Shown here one piece after another: positions 16,817 to 26,167 of a stretch of DNA of 64,000 nt. The stretch is from contig NZ_JOAG01000030.1 of NCBI RefSeq assembly GCF_000725485.1, positions 62,001 to 126,000 of the forward strand, given 5' to 3'. Origin of the DNA: Nonomuraea candida (lineage in GTDB: Bacteria > Actinomycetota > Actinomycetes > Streptosporangiales > Streptosporangiaceae). The translations under genes were made by a program, and so were the position numbers. Numbering within the stretch: the stretch's first letter is position 1; every line of letters starts with the position of its first letter. The notes below the pieces were generated by a model. The model was not told the origin of the DNA and made no database searches. It was given only the letters and a program-made list of their open reading frames with translations.

Positions 16817-17658
16817 CCGAGCCCGTACTGACCGTGACCTCGCTGGTGAAGAGGTTCGGCCCCGTCGTCGCGGTGGACGAGGTGAGCTTCGAGCTGATGC
16901 CCGGAGCCTGCCTGGGCATCGTCGGCGAGTCCGGATCGGGCAAGACCACCATCGCCCGCGTCCTGGCCGGGCTCGAACGCCCCACCTCCGGGACGGTCAC
17001 CCTCGCCGGCGAGGTCGTCCGCGACCACTCCCGCCGCGCCCGGCGATGGCGGGCACGGCAACTCCAGATGATCTTCCAGGATCCGTACGGCTCCTTCGAC
17101 CCGCGCCAGAGCATCGCCCGATCCATCGCCGAGCCGCTGCGGCTGCACCGGCCGGGCGCCCGCGAGCGCCATCGGGCCCGGGTCGAGGAACTCCTCGACC
17201 AGGTCGGTCTTGACGCCCGGGCCGGAGCGGCGCTGCCGCGCGAGCTGTCGGGCGGCCAGCGGCAGCGGGCCGCGATCGCCCGCGCGCTGGCCATCGAGCC
17301 GCGCGTGCTCGTCCTGGACGAGGCCGTCGCCGCGCTCGACGTCTCGATCCAGGCCCAGATCCTCACCCTGCTCGACGACCTGCGCCGCGGCACCGGCATC
17401 GCGTACGTGTTCGTCAGCCACGACCTCGCGGTCGTCCGCCACGTCACCGACACCGCCATCGTGATGCGGCACGGCCGGGTCGTGGAGCGCGGCGAGACCG
17501 GGCGGATCCTGCGCAGCCCCCAGCACCCCTACACCCGCCTGCTGCTCGACTCGATCCCCGCGCCCGGCTGGGATCTCGACCGGGTGGCCAGGGACCGGCG
17601 GGCCCTCGACCCGCATCCAGCTCACGGAGAGTCCTCATGCTCGACATCCACCACGTAG
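16813..17658 (+). CDS. ABC importer ATPase, DppF-like
   Basis: A 281-residue ATPase with Walker A GESGSGKTT, the DppF-type MIFQDPYGSFDPRQS stretch, signature LSGGQRQRAAIARAL, Walker B VLVLDEAVAALD and switch His in FVSHDLA. Walker B has Ala after DE (DEAVAALD) rather than the common Pro, which occurs in some family members. Its 3' end overlaps the next hydrolase gene by 22 bp. It completes the five-part importer. Confidence 0.92.
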   Translation: MTEPVLTVTSLVKRFGPVVAVDEVSFELMPGACLGIVGESGSGKTTIARVLAGLERPTSGTVTLAGEVVRDHSRRARRWRARQLQMIFQDPYGSFDPRQSIARSIAEPLRLHRPGARERHRARVEELLDQVGLDARAGAALPRELSGGQRQRAAIARALAIEPRVLVLDEAVAALDVSIQAQILTLLDDLRRGTGIAYVFVSHDLAVVRHVTDTAIVMRHGRVVERGETGRILRSPQHPYTRLLLDSIPAPGWDLDRVARDRRALDPHPAHGESSCSTSTT

Positions 17659-19289
17659 GGCCGGCGGCCGTGCCGCACGACGCCGCCCAGGTCATGATCC
17701 CCATGCGGGACGGCGTCCGGCTCGCGGCCGACCTCTACCTCCCCGAGCCGCCGGACCCCGGCCCCGTCGTGCTGGTCCGCCTGCCGTATGACAAGGACGG
17801 CGTCTACTGCTTCATGCCGCGGATCAGCCGCCACTTCCTCGCCCACGGCTACCGGGTCGTGGTCCAGGACGTGCGCGGCAAGTACCGCTCGGAGGGCGCG
17901 ACCGAGTTCGGGCTGCACGAGGTGGACGACGGATACGACACGATCCGGTGGATCGCCGGGCAGCCGTGGTGCGACGGCGACGTCGTCATGTGGGGCGACT
18001 CCTACTACGGCTACACCGCCATCGCCGGGGCGATCGGCGGCCACCCCGCGCTCCGGGCCATCGCGCCCCGCCTCACCGGCTCCCAGCTGTCCACGACACT
18101 CGGCCACGGCGACGGCACCCGGGACGTCGAGCAGACCGCCCGCAAGATGTACCTCGCCTCCCACTACGTGGACGCCGGCCGCTACGAGTGGACGCCCGAC
18201 TGGGGCCGCCGCCCGCTGCGGGCCACGTTCGAGGAGTTCTTCGCCCGCATCGGCAGGCGCTCGCCCGGTTTCGACGCCGAGTTCGGCGGAGAGTCCAGGT
18301 TCGTGCCGCCGCCGTTGAAGGCGCTGCTGGACAGCCCGCCCGTGCCGGCCCTGTACACGATCGGCTGGTTCGACAACTGCGCCGTCTGGTCCTGGCACGA
18401 CGTCCGGGCCCTGTCCCGTGACCCCGCCTGGTCCGGCGGGCTGCGCCTGCGCCTGGAGGCCATCGACCACGAGAACTACTGGCTCGGCCACGCCCCCGTC
18501 GCCCCCGGCCACGACCACGCGGTCACCCCCGCCGCGCTCGAAGCCCTGCTGCCCCGCTGTCTCGGCCCGGCCATCGAGTTCTTCGACGCCGTGCTCGGCC
18601 GCGCCGGGGACCTGGCGGGCCTGCCCCGCGTACGGTACGAGATCTGCCACGGGGAGTGGCGCGAGAGCGACACCTGGCCGCCCCGCGAGGCCACCGGCCT
18701 GGAATACCACCTGTCGTCGTCCCTGCGCCTCACCCCGTCGCCGGAGCCGGAGGCGAGCGTGCTGGGCTGGGTCCACGACCCGTCCGACCCGGTCCCCTCG
18801 GCCGGCGCGAACCCGTTCGCCGCCCTGCTCGACCGGGCGGACCTGGCCGCGGCCGGAGCACGTGCGGACGTGCTCCGCTTCACCGGGCCCGTCACCGGCG
18901 CGGACGCCGATCTGGTCGGCGCCGTGACGCTGACGCTGCGCCTGTCGGCCCCGGCCGGCGCGCACGTCCACGCCCGGCTGCTGGACCTGACGCCCGGCGG
19001 TGCCGCGTATCTCGTCGCCGAGGGGCAGGTGCGGCTCGACGCGCCGCTCGACGAGGTCGTCGTGGACCTGCAGAGCGTCGCCTACCGGCTGCGCGCCGGG
19101 CACCGCCTCGCCCTCGACCTCATGAGCAGCGACTTCCCCGACTACGTCCCCGAGTGCCCCGCCGGGGCCGACCCGTGGGCGAGCCTGCCCGGCGAGCCGG
19201 TCACCCGGGAGATCACCGTCGGCGGGCCCCGCCCGTCCTGCCTGCGCATCGGCCCGGTGTGGCCCGACCAGCTCCGTACCGCCCTGTGA
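17637..19289 (+). CDS. CocE/NonD family alpha/beta hydrolase
   Basis: A 550-residue hydrolase of the X-Pro dipeptidyl-peptidase / cocaine-esterase group. The N-terminus has MRDGVRLAADLYLPE, typical of the family, followed by the nucleophile motif GDSYYG (Ser near 124) after WCDGDVVMW. A C-terminal jelly-roll domain begins around residue 385 (FTGPVTGADADLVGAVTLTL). No signal peptide, so it acts in the cytoplasm on an imported ester or amide. It overlaps the ATPase gene by 22 bp and clearly belongs to the importer operon. Confidence 0.9.
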   Translation: MLDIHHVGPAAVPHDAAQVMIPMRDGVRLAADLYLPEPPDPGPVVLVRLPYDKDGVYCFMPRISRHFLAHGYRVVVQDVRGKYRSEGATEFGLHEVDDGYDTIRWIAGQPWCDGDVVMWGDSYYGYTAIAGAIGGHPALRAIAPRLTGSQLSTTLGHGDGTRDVEQTARKMYLASHYVDAGRYEWTPDWGRRPLRATFEEFFARIGRRSPGFDAEFGGESRFVPPPLKALLDSPPVPALYTIGWFDNCAVWSWHDVRALSRDPAWSGGLRLRLEAIDHENYWLGHAPVAPGHDHAVTPAALEALLPRCLGPAIEFFDAVLGRAGDLAGLPRVRYEICHGEWRESDTWPPREATGLEYHLSSSLRLTPSPEPEASVLGWVHDPSDPVPSAGANPFAALLDRADLAAAGARADVLRFTGPVTGADADLVGAVTLTLRLSAPAGAHVHARLLDLTPGGAAYLVAEGQVRLDAPLDEVVVDLQSVAYRLRAGHRLALDLMSSDFPDYVPECPAGADPWASLPGEPVTREITVGGPRPSCLRIGPVWPDQLRTAL

Positions 19290-19312
19290 AGACCTTTCGA
19301 GGAGAGCCTGCC

Positions 19313-19777
19313 ATGTCCTTCGCTCCTGCCCTGACCTTCGCCTTCGAGATCCGCGCCCGCCTGACCCCCACCCTGCACGTCGGCCACGGCGACGGCGAGC
19401 GGACCGAGTTCACCCCCATCGTCGGCGGCACCGTGGACGGCCCGATGCTGCGCGGAACCGTCCTGCCCGGCGGGGGCGACTGGTCCTGCACCCGCGGCCG
19501 GATCTGCCAGCTGGACGCCCGCTACCTCATCCAGGCCGAGGACGGCGCCGTCATCGACATCGTCAACCGCGGCTACTACCACGAGGGCTTCGACAGCCCC
19601 GACCAGTACGACGGGACCCTCCAGGTGAGCAGGGCGGGCGTGTACTTTCGGACCTCGCCGACCTTCCGCACCGACGCGCCGGCGCACGCCTGGCTCGCCC
19701 GTACCGTCTTCGTCGGCCTGGCCCGCGAGGGGGCGACCGAGGACGAGGTGGTGATCCGCATGTACGCCCTCGCCTAG
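19313..19777 (+). CDS. DUF3237 (UPF0311) family protein
   Basis: A 154-residue protein with the DUF3237 pattern: LTFAFEIRARLTPTLHVG at the start, FTPIVGGTVDGPMLRGTVLPGGGDW, and a C-terminal YFRTSPTFRTDAPAHAWL segment. The family is predicted to form a small beta barrel and often sits in catabolic operons, but its function is unknown. ATG 19313 follows a good ribosome site (GAGGAGAG). It is the last gene of the importer-hydrolase operon. A short hairpin (AGGACG-atca-CGTCCT, 19776-19791) overlaps its stop and may be a weak terminator. Confidence 0.85.
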   Translation: MSFAPALTFAFEIRARLTPTLHVGHGDGERTEFTPIVGGTVDGPMLRGTVLPGGGDWSCTRGRICQLDARYLIQAEDGAVIDIVNRGYYHEGFDSPDQYDGTLQVSRAGVYFRTSPTFRTDAPAHAWLARTVFVGLAREGATEDEVVIRMYALA

Positions 19778-19954
19778 GACGATCACGTCCTGCCGGGCAC
19801 CGTTAACGGGAGGTTCGCACCAGGCGGGAGAAGCGACATCCGGAAGATGGGAAACGTTTACGGATCATCAATCCAAGATCACCCAAATGGCAGCCGGCGA
19901 TCTTTACGTTTGCGGCGTTTGTGCACTCCCCCCACCGCACGTGGAAGGACATCC

Positions 19955-20767
19955 ATGCGCAAGTCCGCTCGGGCACTCGTCGTCGCGCTGGCGACCGCCC
20001 TGGCACTCAGCAGCGCGAACATCGCCGGCACCGCCGCCTTCGCGCAGGACGGCGATCCCACGCTGGCCGCCCTCACCCAGGTCGTCCCCGAGATCGGCGA
20101 GGAGGCCAGGGCCGTTCCGCCGACCGAGATCCCGGACGGCGACGTCCAGCGGCCCTTCGCCGCCGCGGTCGACCCCGGCCGCACGCTGTCGGTGAACGTC
20201 AGCGAGGAGACGATCGGCATCGGCACGCCGGACGCCACCGGGGCCGGCAACCAGCCGCTGCCCGGCCTGGTCACCTACGCGGCCCAGCAGCCCAGCGTCT
20301 CCTTCGCCCACCAGCGCACCGGCCAGATCGCCCGCGCGCTGACCGTCATCCACGACGCCTCGGCGCCGACCGAGTACCGCTTCCCGATCTCGGCCCCCGA
20401 GGGCAGCATGCTGGAGGTCGAGGACGACGACGGCACGGTCCTGATCTACAACATGCGAGTGGTGGAAGGCCATGTGCCGGCTCATCTTCTCCAAGAGCCT
20501 CACCAAGAAGATCTACAACGTCTGGCTCGTCGCGGGCGTCGCCGGCGCCATCGAGGCGCTGAAGGGCGCCTGCGACAAGCTCAAGGGCAAGGCGAAGCTG
20601 ATCTGCAAGATCGCCTACACGGCGGGTGGCGCCTCCGTCATCTACAAGATCCGGGAGGCCGCCAACAAGAAGCAGTGCTTCGCGATCCGGTTCCAGGCTC
20701 CGGGCATCGTCTGGTACGAGGTCCGCAAGAAGAGCTGCCAGAGCAAGTAACCCCCGTCTCGAACTGA
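19955..20767 (+). CDS. Secreted protein, 5' part of a probably frameshifted gene
   Basis: From ATG 19955 there is a clear Sec signal peptide (MRKSARALVVALATALALSS, cleavage near AFA at about residue 30). A well-conserved-looking extracellular domain follows, up to VEDDDGTVLIYN (about residue 166). Beyond that the frame turns into Arg/Gln-rich sequence typical of a wrong frame, while the neighbouring frame becomes a convincing Lys/Cys-containing C-terminus (20472-20750). I think one ancestral protein has lost an internal segment together with its frame around 20445-20472. As it stands, the cell would make a secreted protein with an abnormal basic tail. The upstream 170 bp are AT-rich and hold the promoter. 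Confidence 0.6.
   Translation: MRKSARALVVALATALALSSANIAGTAAFAQDGDPTLAALTQVVPEIGEEARAVPPTEIPDGDVQRPFAAAVDPGRTLSVNVSEETIGIGTPDATGAGNQPLPGLVTYAAQQPSVSFAHQRTGQIARALTVIHDASAPTEYRFPISAPEGSMLEVEDDDGTVLIYNMRVVEGHVPAHLLQEPHQEDLQRLARRGRRRRHRGAEGRLRQAQGQGEADLQDRLHGGWRLRHLQDPGGRQQEAVLRDPVPGSGHRLVRGPQEELPEQVTPVSN
20472..20750 (+). CDS. 3' part of the frameshifted secreted protein
   Basis: A 92-codon frame starting at ATG 20472, offset by one base from the upstream part. It encodes a basic, hydrophobic segment (KIYNVWLVAGVAGAIEALKG), a Lys-rich middle and a C-terminus with paired cysteines (KKQCFAIRF and KKSCQSK). Similar tails, WWK...C...K..A ending in a Cys pair, occur at the end of larger secreted actinobacterial proteins. 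No ribosome site is obvious and the frame is open only from a TGA near 20447, so it is probably the displaced end of the same gene rather than an independent gene. A strong terminator follows. Confidence 0.5.
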   Translation: MCRLIFSKSLTKKIYNVWLVAGVAGAIEALKGACDKLKGKAKLICKIAYTAGGASVIYKIREAANKKQCFAIRFQAPGIVWYEVRKKSCQSK

Positions 20768-20796
20768 CGCCCCCGCCGGGCCTCGGCGGGGGCGTC
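20766..20796 (+). terminator. Rho-independent-like terminator hairpin
   Basis: GACGCCCCCGCCG at 20766-20778 pairs perfectly with CGGCGGGGGCGTC at 20784-20796 around a 5-base loop. It lies 15 bp after the stop at 20750 and 30 bp before the RHS gene, separating the two. There is no T-run, as usual in high-GC actinomycetes. Confidence 0.75.
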
Positions 20797-20825
20797 GCCC
20801 TACGCGCACATCTCCGGAGCTCTCC

Positions 20826-23800
20826 ATGCCTGCTCGCACGCCACGGGCCCTCGCCGGTGGCCTCGCCCTCCTGCTTCTCCCCCTGGCCGCGCCCCCGGCC
20901 GCCGCGCAGCCGCCGCCTCCGGCCGCCACCGCCCAGGCCCCCGCGAATCCGGGCGGCCCCGCGACCGGCCAGGACACCCCTGCCCAGGCCGCGGCCGACC
21001 CGGGCGACCCGTCCCGCGCCGCCGCCGAGCCGAGCGCGCCGGACGAGGCCTCGGCCCGGCTGTCCGCCCGCCTGACGGGCCGGCGGGTCGAGGTGGCGGA
21101 CGCCCGTACCGAGACCACCACCACCTACGCCAACCCGGACGGCACGCTGACCGTCGACACGTTCGCCGGCCCGGTCAGGTTCCGCAGCGACGGCGCCTGG
21201 ACGCCGGTGGACATCGCGCTCACCAGGGCCCCGTCCGGCGAGATCGTGCCCCGGGGCCACGGCAGGGCGCTCAGACTCGGCGGCGGCCGGAGCGGCCCCG
21301 CCGCCCGGCAGGCCGGCGCGCCCGCGCTGACCGACCTGATCACGATCGGCGAGGGCGCCGCCAAGGTCACCATGCAGTGGAAGGGCGCGTTGCCGGCGCC
21401 GCGGCTGTCGGGCGAGAGGGCCACGTACCCGGACGTGATGCCGGGGGCCGACCTGGTCGTCACCGCCACCCGGACGGGCGCCGAGCAGTTCCTGCTGCTG
21501 AAGTCGCGCCCGGCGGCGCCGCTGACGTACACGCTGCGGCTGAAGGCGGCGGGCCTGGAACCGCGCCGCGCCGAGGACGGCGGCGTGGTGCTGGCCGACG
21601 CCAGGGGCAGGGCCGCCGTCACCATCCCCGCCCCGGTCATGTGGGACGCCGCCAGGCACCCGGTCTCCGGCGAGCACCTGCGCCGCGCTCCGGTGGACAT
21701 GAAGATCTCCGGCCGTGACCTCGTCCTGACCCCCGACCCGGCCTTCCTGAACGACCCCGCCACGACGTACCCCGTCACCGTGGACCCCTCGCTCAACCTG
21801 GGCCAGGTCTTCGACACGTTCGTGCAGGAGGGCTACGGCACCGACCAGTCGGGCGCCACCGAGCTGAAGATCGGCAACAACGGCAGCGGCCAGGTCGCCC
21901 GCTCGTTCATCACCTGGAAGACCCCCGGCATCGCGGGCAAGAAGATCGTCTCGGCCACGCTGAAACTGTGGAACCACCACTCGTGGTCCTGCAACGCCCG
22001 CTCGTGGGAGGTCTGGTCGGCCAACAAGGCCTCGACGGCGTCGCGCTGGCCCGGCCCCGCGCTGGTCAAGGAGTACGCCTCCAGCAGCCAGACCAAGGGG
22101 TACGGCAGCGGCTGCGCCGACGGCTGGGTCACCGCGAACGTCACCTCGCTGGCGCAGTACTGGGCCGACCAGGGTTACCAGGAGTCCGGCATGGGCCTGC
22201 GGGCCACCAGCGAGACGGACGAGTACGCCTGGAAGCGGTTCCATTCGGGCAACGCGCCGTCGTACGTGCCGGTCATCTCCGTGACGTACAACTCCTTCCC
22301 GAGCACCCCGGTCTCCACGTGGCTGTCGCCCTACAGCGACTACGGCGGCGTGCGCTGGACGAACACGCTCACCCCGCAACTGCGCAACCACGTGCGCGAC
22401 CCCGACGGGGGCAACGTGCGCGGCAAGTTCGACCTGTACCAGGGCTCGACGCTGCTGGTCGACGACCTCTACGGCGCGTACGTGGCCAGCAACGGCTTCT
22501 CCGGCGCGAACGTGCCGGCGGGGAAGCTGGCCAGCGGCAAGACGTACACGATCCGGTCGTGGGCCCATGACGGCTCGCTGACGTCGAAGGCGTACCAGAC
22601 GGCGACCTTCTACGTCGACACCGTCAAACCTCCCGCCCCCAAGGTGACCTCCACCGACTACCCCGGCGACGGAAGCTGGAACGGCGACGCCGGCAAGGCG
22701 GGCACCTTCACCCTCACCCCCGCCTCCACCGACACCGGCTGGATCGCCTACAGGCTCGACGGCGGCGCCACCACGAAGGTGCCCACCGTCGGCCCGGCCG
22801 TCACGGCCAAGGTGACCCCGCCGACGACCGGCGCCCACACGCTCAGCGTGTACACCGTCGACAAGGCCGGCAACGCCTCCCCCACCACCTCCTACACCTT
22901 CAACGTCGGCTCCGGCGCGGCCGTGGCCTCGCTCACCGCGCCCGCCGACGGCCTGCGCAGCACCGGCAGGGTGCCGCTCGCCGTGACGGGCACGGCCTTC
23001 ACCCGGGTCACCTTCCAGTACCGGCGCTCCGGCGGCGACGCCTGGGCGGACCTGCCCGCCGCGAACGTCACCGGCGCGGACGGCAGACCCCTGACCGCCT
23101 GGCCCGTCGCCGCCCCCGGCAGGCTGTCCGGGCTGACCTGGGACGCGGGCACGCAGCTCGGCGACGCCGCGGTGCAGGTGCGCGCGGTCGTCTCGGGCAC
23201 CAGCACCAGCACGAGCACGGCGGAGTCCGATCCGGTCGAGGTCGTGGTGGACCGCCGCGCCACCCGGGCCGCCACGAAGGAGATCGGGCCGGGCGTGCTC
23301 AACCTCCAGACCGGCGACTACCGCCTCCGGAGCACGGCGGGCGGCCCCTCCGGCCTGACGCTCACCCGTACGGCCTCCTCCCGCGAGCCCGGCTGGTCGC
23401 TCGCGCTGCCCACGCTCAAGGAGACCTCGGCCACCTCGGTCGAGGTGACCCGGGCCGACGGCACGCCGGTGCAGTTCACCAGGACCGCCGACGGCTGGAA
23501 GCCGGAGCCCGGCGCCGAGGAGCTGACCCTCACCGGCGCGTACACGCTCACCGACGCCCGCGGCGAGACCACCACGTTCACCCGGCAGGGCGACCTGTAC
23601 GTCCCCGAAGGCCACCGCTACGACCAGGGCCGGCTGAAGTCGATCACCCGGTCGGGCCGCACCCTGGAGCTCGGCCACGACGCCGCGGGCCGCCTGGCCA
23701 CCGTCTCGCTGCAGGGCACGGTGATCGCCCAGTACGGCTACGACGGCGCGGGACGGCTCGCCGAGTCATGGGACCCGCGGATCAGCCCGCCGCTGAAGAC

Positions 23801-26060
23801 CCTCTACGGGTACGACGCCGCGGGCCGCGTCGCCTCGGTGACCCCGCCCGGCGAGCTGCCGTGGACCTTCGCCTACGAGGCCGACGGGCGGCTGCGCACG
23901 GTCACCCGCGCCACGCTGAAGCCCGGCACCGCCGACCAGGTCGCCGGCGAGGCGAGCACCGCCGTCGCCTACGGGGTGCCGCTCACCACGGCGGGCGGAG
24001 GCCCGGCCGACGTGACGGCCAAGGAGGTGGCGGCCTGGGGGCAGGCCGTGGCGCCCGTGACCGCGACGTCGGTGCGGCCGCCGGGGCTCGCCGCCACGGT
24101 GACGTACCTGGACGGGTCGGGCCGGGCGGTCAACGTCCTGACGCCCGGCGGGCACCTGTCCGCCACCGACTACGACCGGTTCGGGCACCCCGTGCGGGTG
24201 CTCACCGCCGCGAACAGGGAGCTGTCACAGCGCGACATCACCGACTACCGGCTCGCCGAGCTCGCCATCACGGGCTACGAGCCCGAGGAGCGCGCCGAGC
24301 TGCTGTCCACGCGTTCGCTCTACGACGCCACGGGGCGGCGCAAGCTGGCGGAGCTGAGCCCGGTGCACATCGTGAACCTGGAATCCGACGTGGACGACCT
24401 GCCCGCCGGGTACGCCATCGGCGCCAGGACCCGTGCCGTCTACACCTACGACGAGGGCCGGCCGGCCGGTGCGGCGGCCCGCGACCTGCCGACCACCGTC
24501 AAGGTCGGCGCGGTGATCGTCGGGCGCGAGTCCAAGCCGGACGCGGACGTCAGGACCACCTCCCTCACCTACGACTGGGCCACCGGGCAGCAGGTCGCGA
24601 CGGTCCGCGACCCCGGCGGCAAGGCGGTCACCGTCCCGGCCCCCGTCCCCGCGCTCTACACCGCGACCGGCGCGGCGCCGTGCGGCGGGCGGCCCGAATG
24701 GGCGGGGCTGGTGTGCCGGGACGGCGGGCGCACCTACACCTACGACGCCTCCGGCCTGCCCGCCACGGTGACCGAGGGCGGCACGGTCACCACGCTCAAG
24801 CGCGACGCCGCCGGCCGCGTCACCGCCACCACGACGGGCGGGGAGGCCGAGATCGGCATCGGGTACGACCCCGCGACCGGCCGGCCGGCCCAGCGGTGGC
24901 GCGGCACGGAGCGGATCGTCACCGCCTACGACCGGCTGGGCCGGGTGATCTCCCACACCGACGCCGACGGCGGCCTGACCCGCACCGAGTACGACGACCT
25001 CGACCGCCCCGTCAAGGTCACGGACTCCTCGCCGTCCACCCGGGTCTACGCCTACGACGCCGGGATCGAGCCGCGCGGCCTGGCCACCTCGGTGACCGAC
25101 TCGGTCGCGGGCACCTTCACCGCCCGCTACGACGCCGAGGGCCGCCAGGTCGAGGGCGACCTGCCGGGCGGCCTGCACCTGCAGACCGGCTACGACGAGC
25201 GCGGCCAGAGCTACGCCCGGATCTACACCCGGGACGGCCTGGAGGGCCCGGTGATGATCGACCAGGTCGGCCGGAACGCGCACGGCCAGGAGGTGCTGAG
25301 CATGCGGACCGACCTCATGGCCGAGCGGCAGCTCGGCTACGACAGGGCCGGCCGGCTCACCTCGGCGCTGGACATGGCGTTCCCGGTGTGCACTTTGCGC
25401 CGCTACGACCACGACGGGGCGGGCAACCGTACCCGGCTGGCGGTGCAGTCGTCGGACGAGGACTGCCCGGTGGCCGACGACGCGGCCTCGGAGATCACCA
25501 CGTACGGCTACGCCTCCGACGGCAGGCTGACCGGCGACGGCTACGCCTACGATCCGGCGGGCCGGACCACCGCGCTGCCCGGCGGGCGCACCGTCGGCTA
25601 CTTCGCCGACGGGCTGCCGTCCCGCATGACCTCCGGCGAGCGGAGCCTGACCTGGACCCGCGACCCGGCGGGCCGGATCCGCTCGGAGACGACCGAGGCG
25701 GGCGCGGTCACCGTCCACCACTACGGCTCCGACGGCGACAAGCCCTCCTGGACCGCCGCGAGCGGCACCATCGTCCGCAACGTCGCCGGGATCGGCGGAG
25801 ACCTGGCCGCGCTCACCGGCGCGACCGGATCGGTGCGCCTGCAGTTGCTCACCGTCGGGGGCAGCGTCGGGACGGAGCTGGAGCTCGACACCGGCCTGGC
25901 CACCGTGGCCGGGTACGACGAGCACGGCGTGCCGTCCCAGCCGCTCCGTTACGGCTGGCTCGGCGGGGCGTTCCACCCGACCACGCTGAACGGCACGGTC
26001 CTGGTGTCGGGCCGCCTGTACGACCCGTCGCTCGGCCGCTACCTGCAGCGGCCGTACTGA
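20826..26060 (+). CDS. Large secreted RHS/YD-repeat protein without a toxin tip
   Basis: A 1744-residue protein. It has a Sec signal peptide (LALLLLPLAAPPAAA) and an Ala/Pro-rich region. A DNRLRE-type beta domain (about 335-480; QEGYGTDQSGATELKIGN, SATLKLWNHH) is followed by two Ig-like segments around 490-800. A long YD-repeat shell starts near 830 and carries many copies of the YGYDxxGRL pattern. It ends LVSGRLYDPSLGRYLQRPY, the conserved RHS core boundary, at which polymorphic toxins normally continue into a variable toxin domain. Here the protein stops, and a terminator follows within 11 bp. No immunity-like gene follows. Such shells may be wall-associated or be the remains of a toxin. 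Confidence 0.88.
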   Translation: MPARTPRALAGGLALLLLPLAAPPAAAQPPPPAATAQAPANPGGPATGQDTPAQAAADPGDPSRAAAEPSAPDEASARLSARLTGRRVEVADARTETTTTYANPDGTLTVDTFAGPVRFRSDGAWTPVDIALTRAPSGEIVPRGHGRALRLGGGRSGPAARQAGAPALTDLITIGEGAAKVTMQWKGALPAPRLSGERATYPDVMPGADLVVTATRTGAEQFLLLKSRPAAPLTYTLRLKAAGLEPRRAEDGGVVLADARGRAAVTIPAPVMWDAARHPVSGEHLRRAPVDMKISGRDLVLTPDPAFLNDPATTYPVTVDPSLNLGQVFDTFVQEGYGTDQSGATELKIGNNGSGQVARSFITWKTPGIAGKKIVSATLKLWNHHSWSCNARSWEVWSANKASTASRWPGPALVKEYASSSQTKGYGSGCADGWVTANVTSLAQYWADQGYQESGMGLRATSETDEYAWKRFHSGNAPSYVPVISVTYNSFPSTPVSTWLSPYSDYGGVRWTNTLTPQLRNHVRDPDGGNVRGKFDLYQGSTLLVDDLYGAYVASNGFSGANVPAGKLASGKTYTIRSWAHDGSLTSKAYQTATFYVDTVKPPAPKVTSTDYPGDGSWNGDAGKAGTFTLTPASTDTGWIAYRLDGGATTKVPTVGPAVTAKVTPPTTGAHTLSVYTVDKAGNASPTTSYTFNVGSGAAVASLTAPADGLRSTGRVPLAVTGTAFTRVTFQYRRSGGDAWADLPAANVTGADGRPLTAWPVAAPGRLSGLTWDAGTQLGDAAVQVRAVVSGTSTSTSTAESDPVEVVVDRRATRAATKEIGPGVLNLQTGDYRLRSTAGGPSGLTLTRTASSREPGWSLALPTLKETSATSVEVTRADGTPVQFTRTADGWKPEPGAEELTLTGAYTLTDARGETTTFTRQGDLYVPEGHRYDQGRLKSITRSGRTLELGHDAAGRLATVSLQGTVIAQYGYDGAGRLAESWDPRISPPLKTLYGYDAAGRVASVTPPGELPWTFAYEADGRLRTVTRATLKPGTADQVAGEASTAVAYGVPLTTAGGGPADVTAKEVAAWGQAVAPVTATSVRPPGLAATVTYLDGSGRAVNVLTPGGHLSATDYDRFGHPVRVLTAANRELSQRDITDYRLAELAITGYEPEERAELLSTRSLYDATGRRKLAELSPVHIVNLESDVDDLPAGYAIGARTRAVYTYDEGRPAGAAARDLPTTVKVGAVIVGRESKPDADVRTTSLTYDWATGQQVATVRDPGGKAVTVPAPVPALYTATGAAPCGGRPEWAGLVCRDGGRTYTYDASGLPATVTEGGTVTTLKRDAAGRVTATTTGGEAEIGIGYDPATGRPAQRWRGTERIVTAYDRLGRVISHTDADGGLTRTEYDDLDRPVKVTDSSPSTRVYAYDAGIEPRGLATSVTDSVAGTFTARYDAEGRQVEGDLPGGLHLQTGYDERGQSYARIYTRDGLEGPVMIDQVGRNAHGQEVLSMRTDLMAERQLGYDRAGRLTSALDMAFPVCTLRRYDHDGAGNRTRLAVQSSDEDCPVADDAASEITTYGYASDGRLTGDGYAYDPAGRTTALPGGRTVGYFADGLPSRMTSGERSLTWTRDPAGRIRSETTEAGAVTVHHYGSDGDKPSWTAASGTIVRNVAGIGGDLAALTGATGSVRLQLLTVGGSVGTELELDTGLATVAGYDEHGVPSQPLRYGWLGGAFHPTTLNGTVLVSGRLYDPSLGRYLQRPY

Positions 26061-26070
26061 GCGAGTGACC

Positions 26071-26105
26071 GGGGAGGAGGGTGAGGTCGTCTCACCCTCC
26101 TCCCC
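26071..26105. terminator. Bidirectional 15-bp terminator hairpin
   Basis: GGGGAGGAGGGTGAG at 26071-26085 pairs perfectly with CTCACCCTCCTCCCC at 26091-26105 around a 5-base loop. It sits between the RHS gene and the convergent trypsin-nuclease gene and could stop transcription from both sides. Confidence 0.85.
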
Positions 26106-26167
26106 CGGCAGCCGCCCGTCACCGACCCGCCGGACCTTGATGGGTCGTGCCCCCGGGCGAGCCCGCT

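Noticed and set aside
20346..26000. Very long minus-strand open frames under the RHS gene, and similar long frames opposite other genes
   Set aside because: They lie opposite a clear gene, have Arg/Gly/Ala/Val-rich composition without domains, and are expected in DNA with high GC third positions.
20826..26060. Polymorphic toxin with immunity gene
   Set aside because: The chain ends at the RHS core boundary with no toxin domain, and no small gene follows on the same strand.
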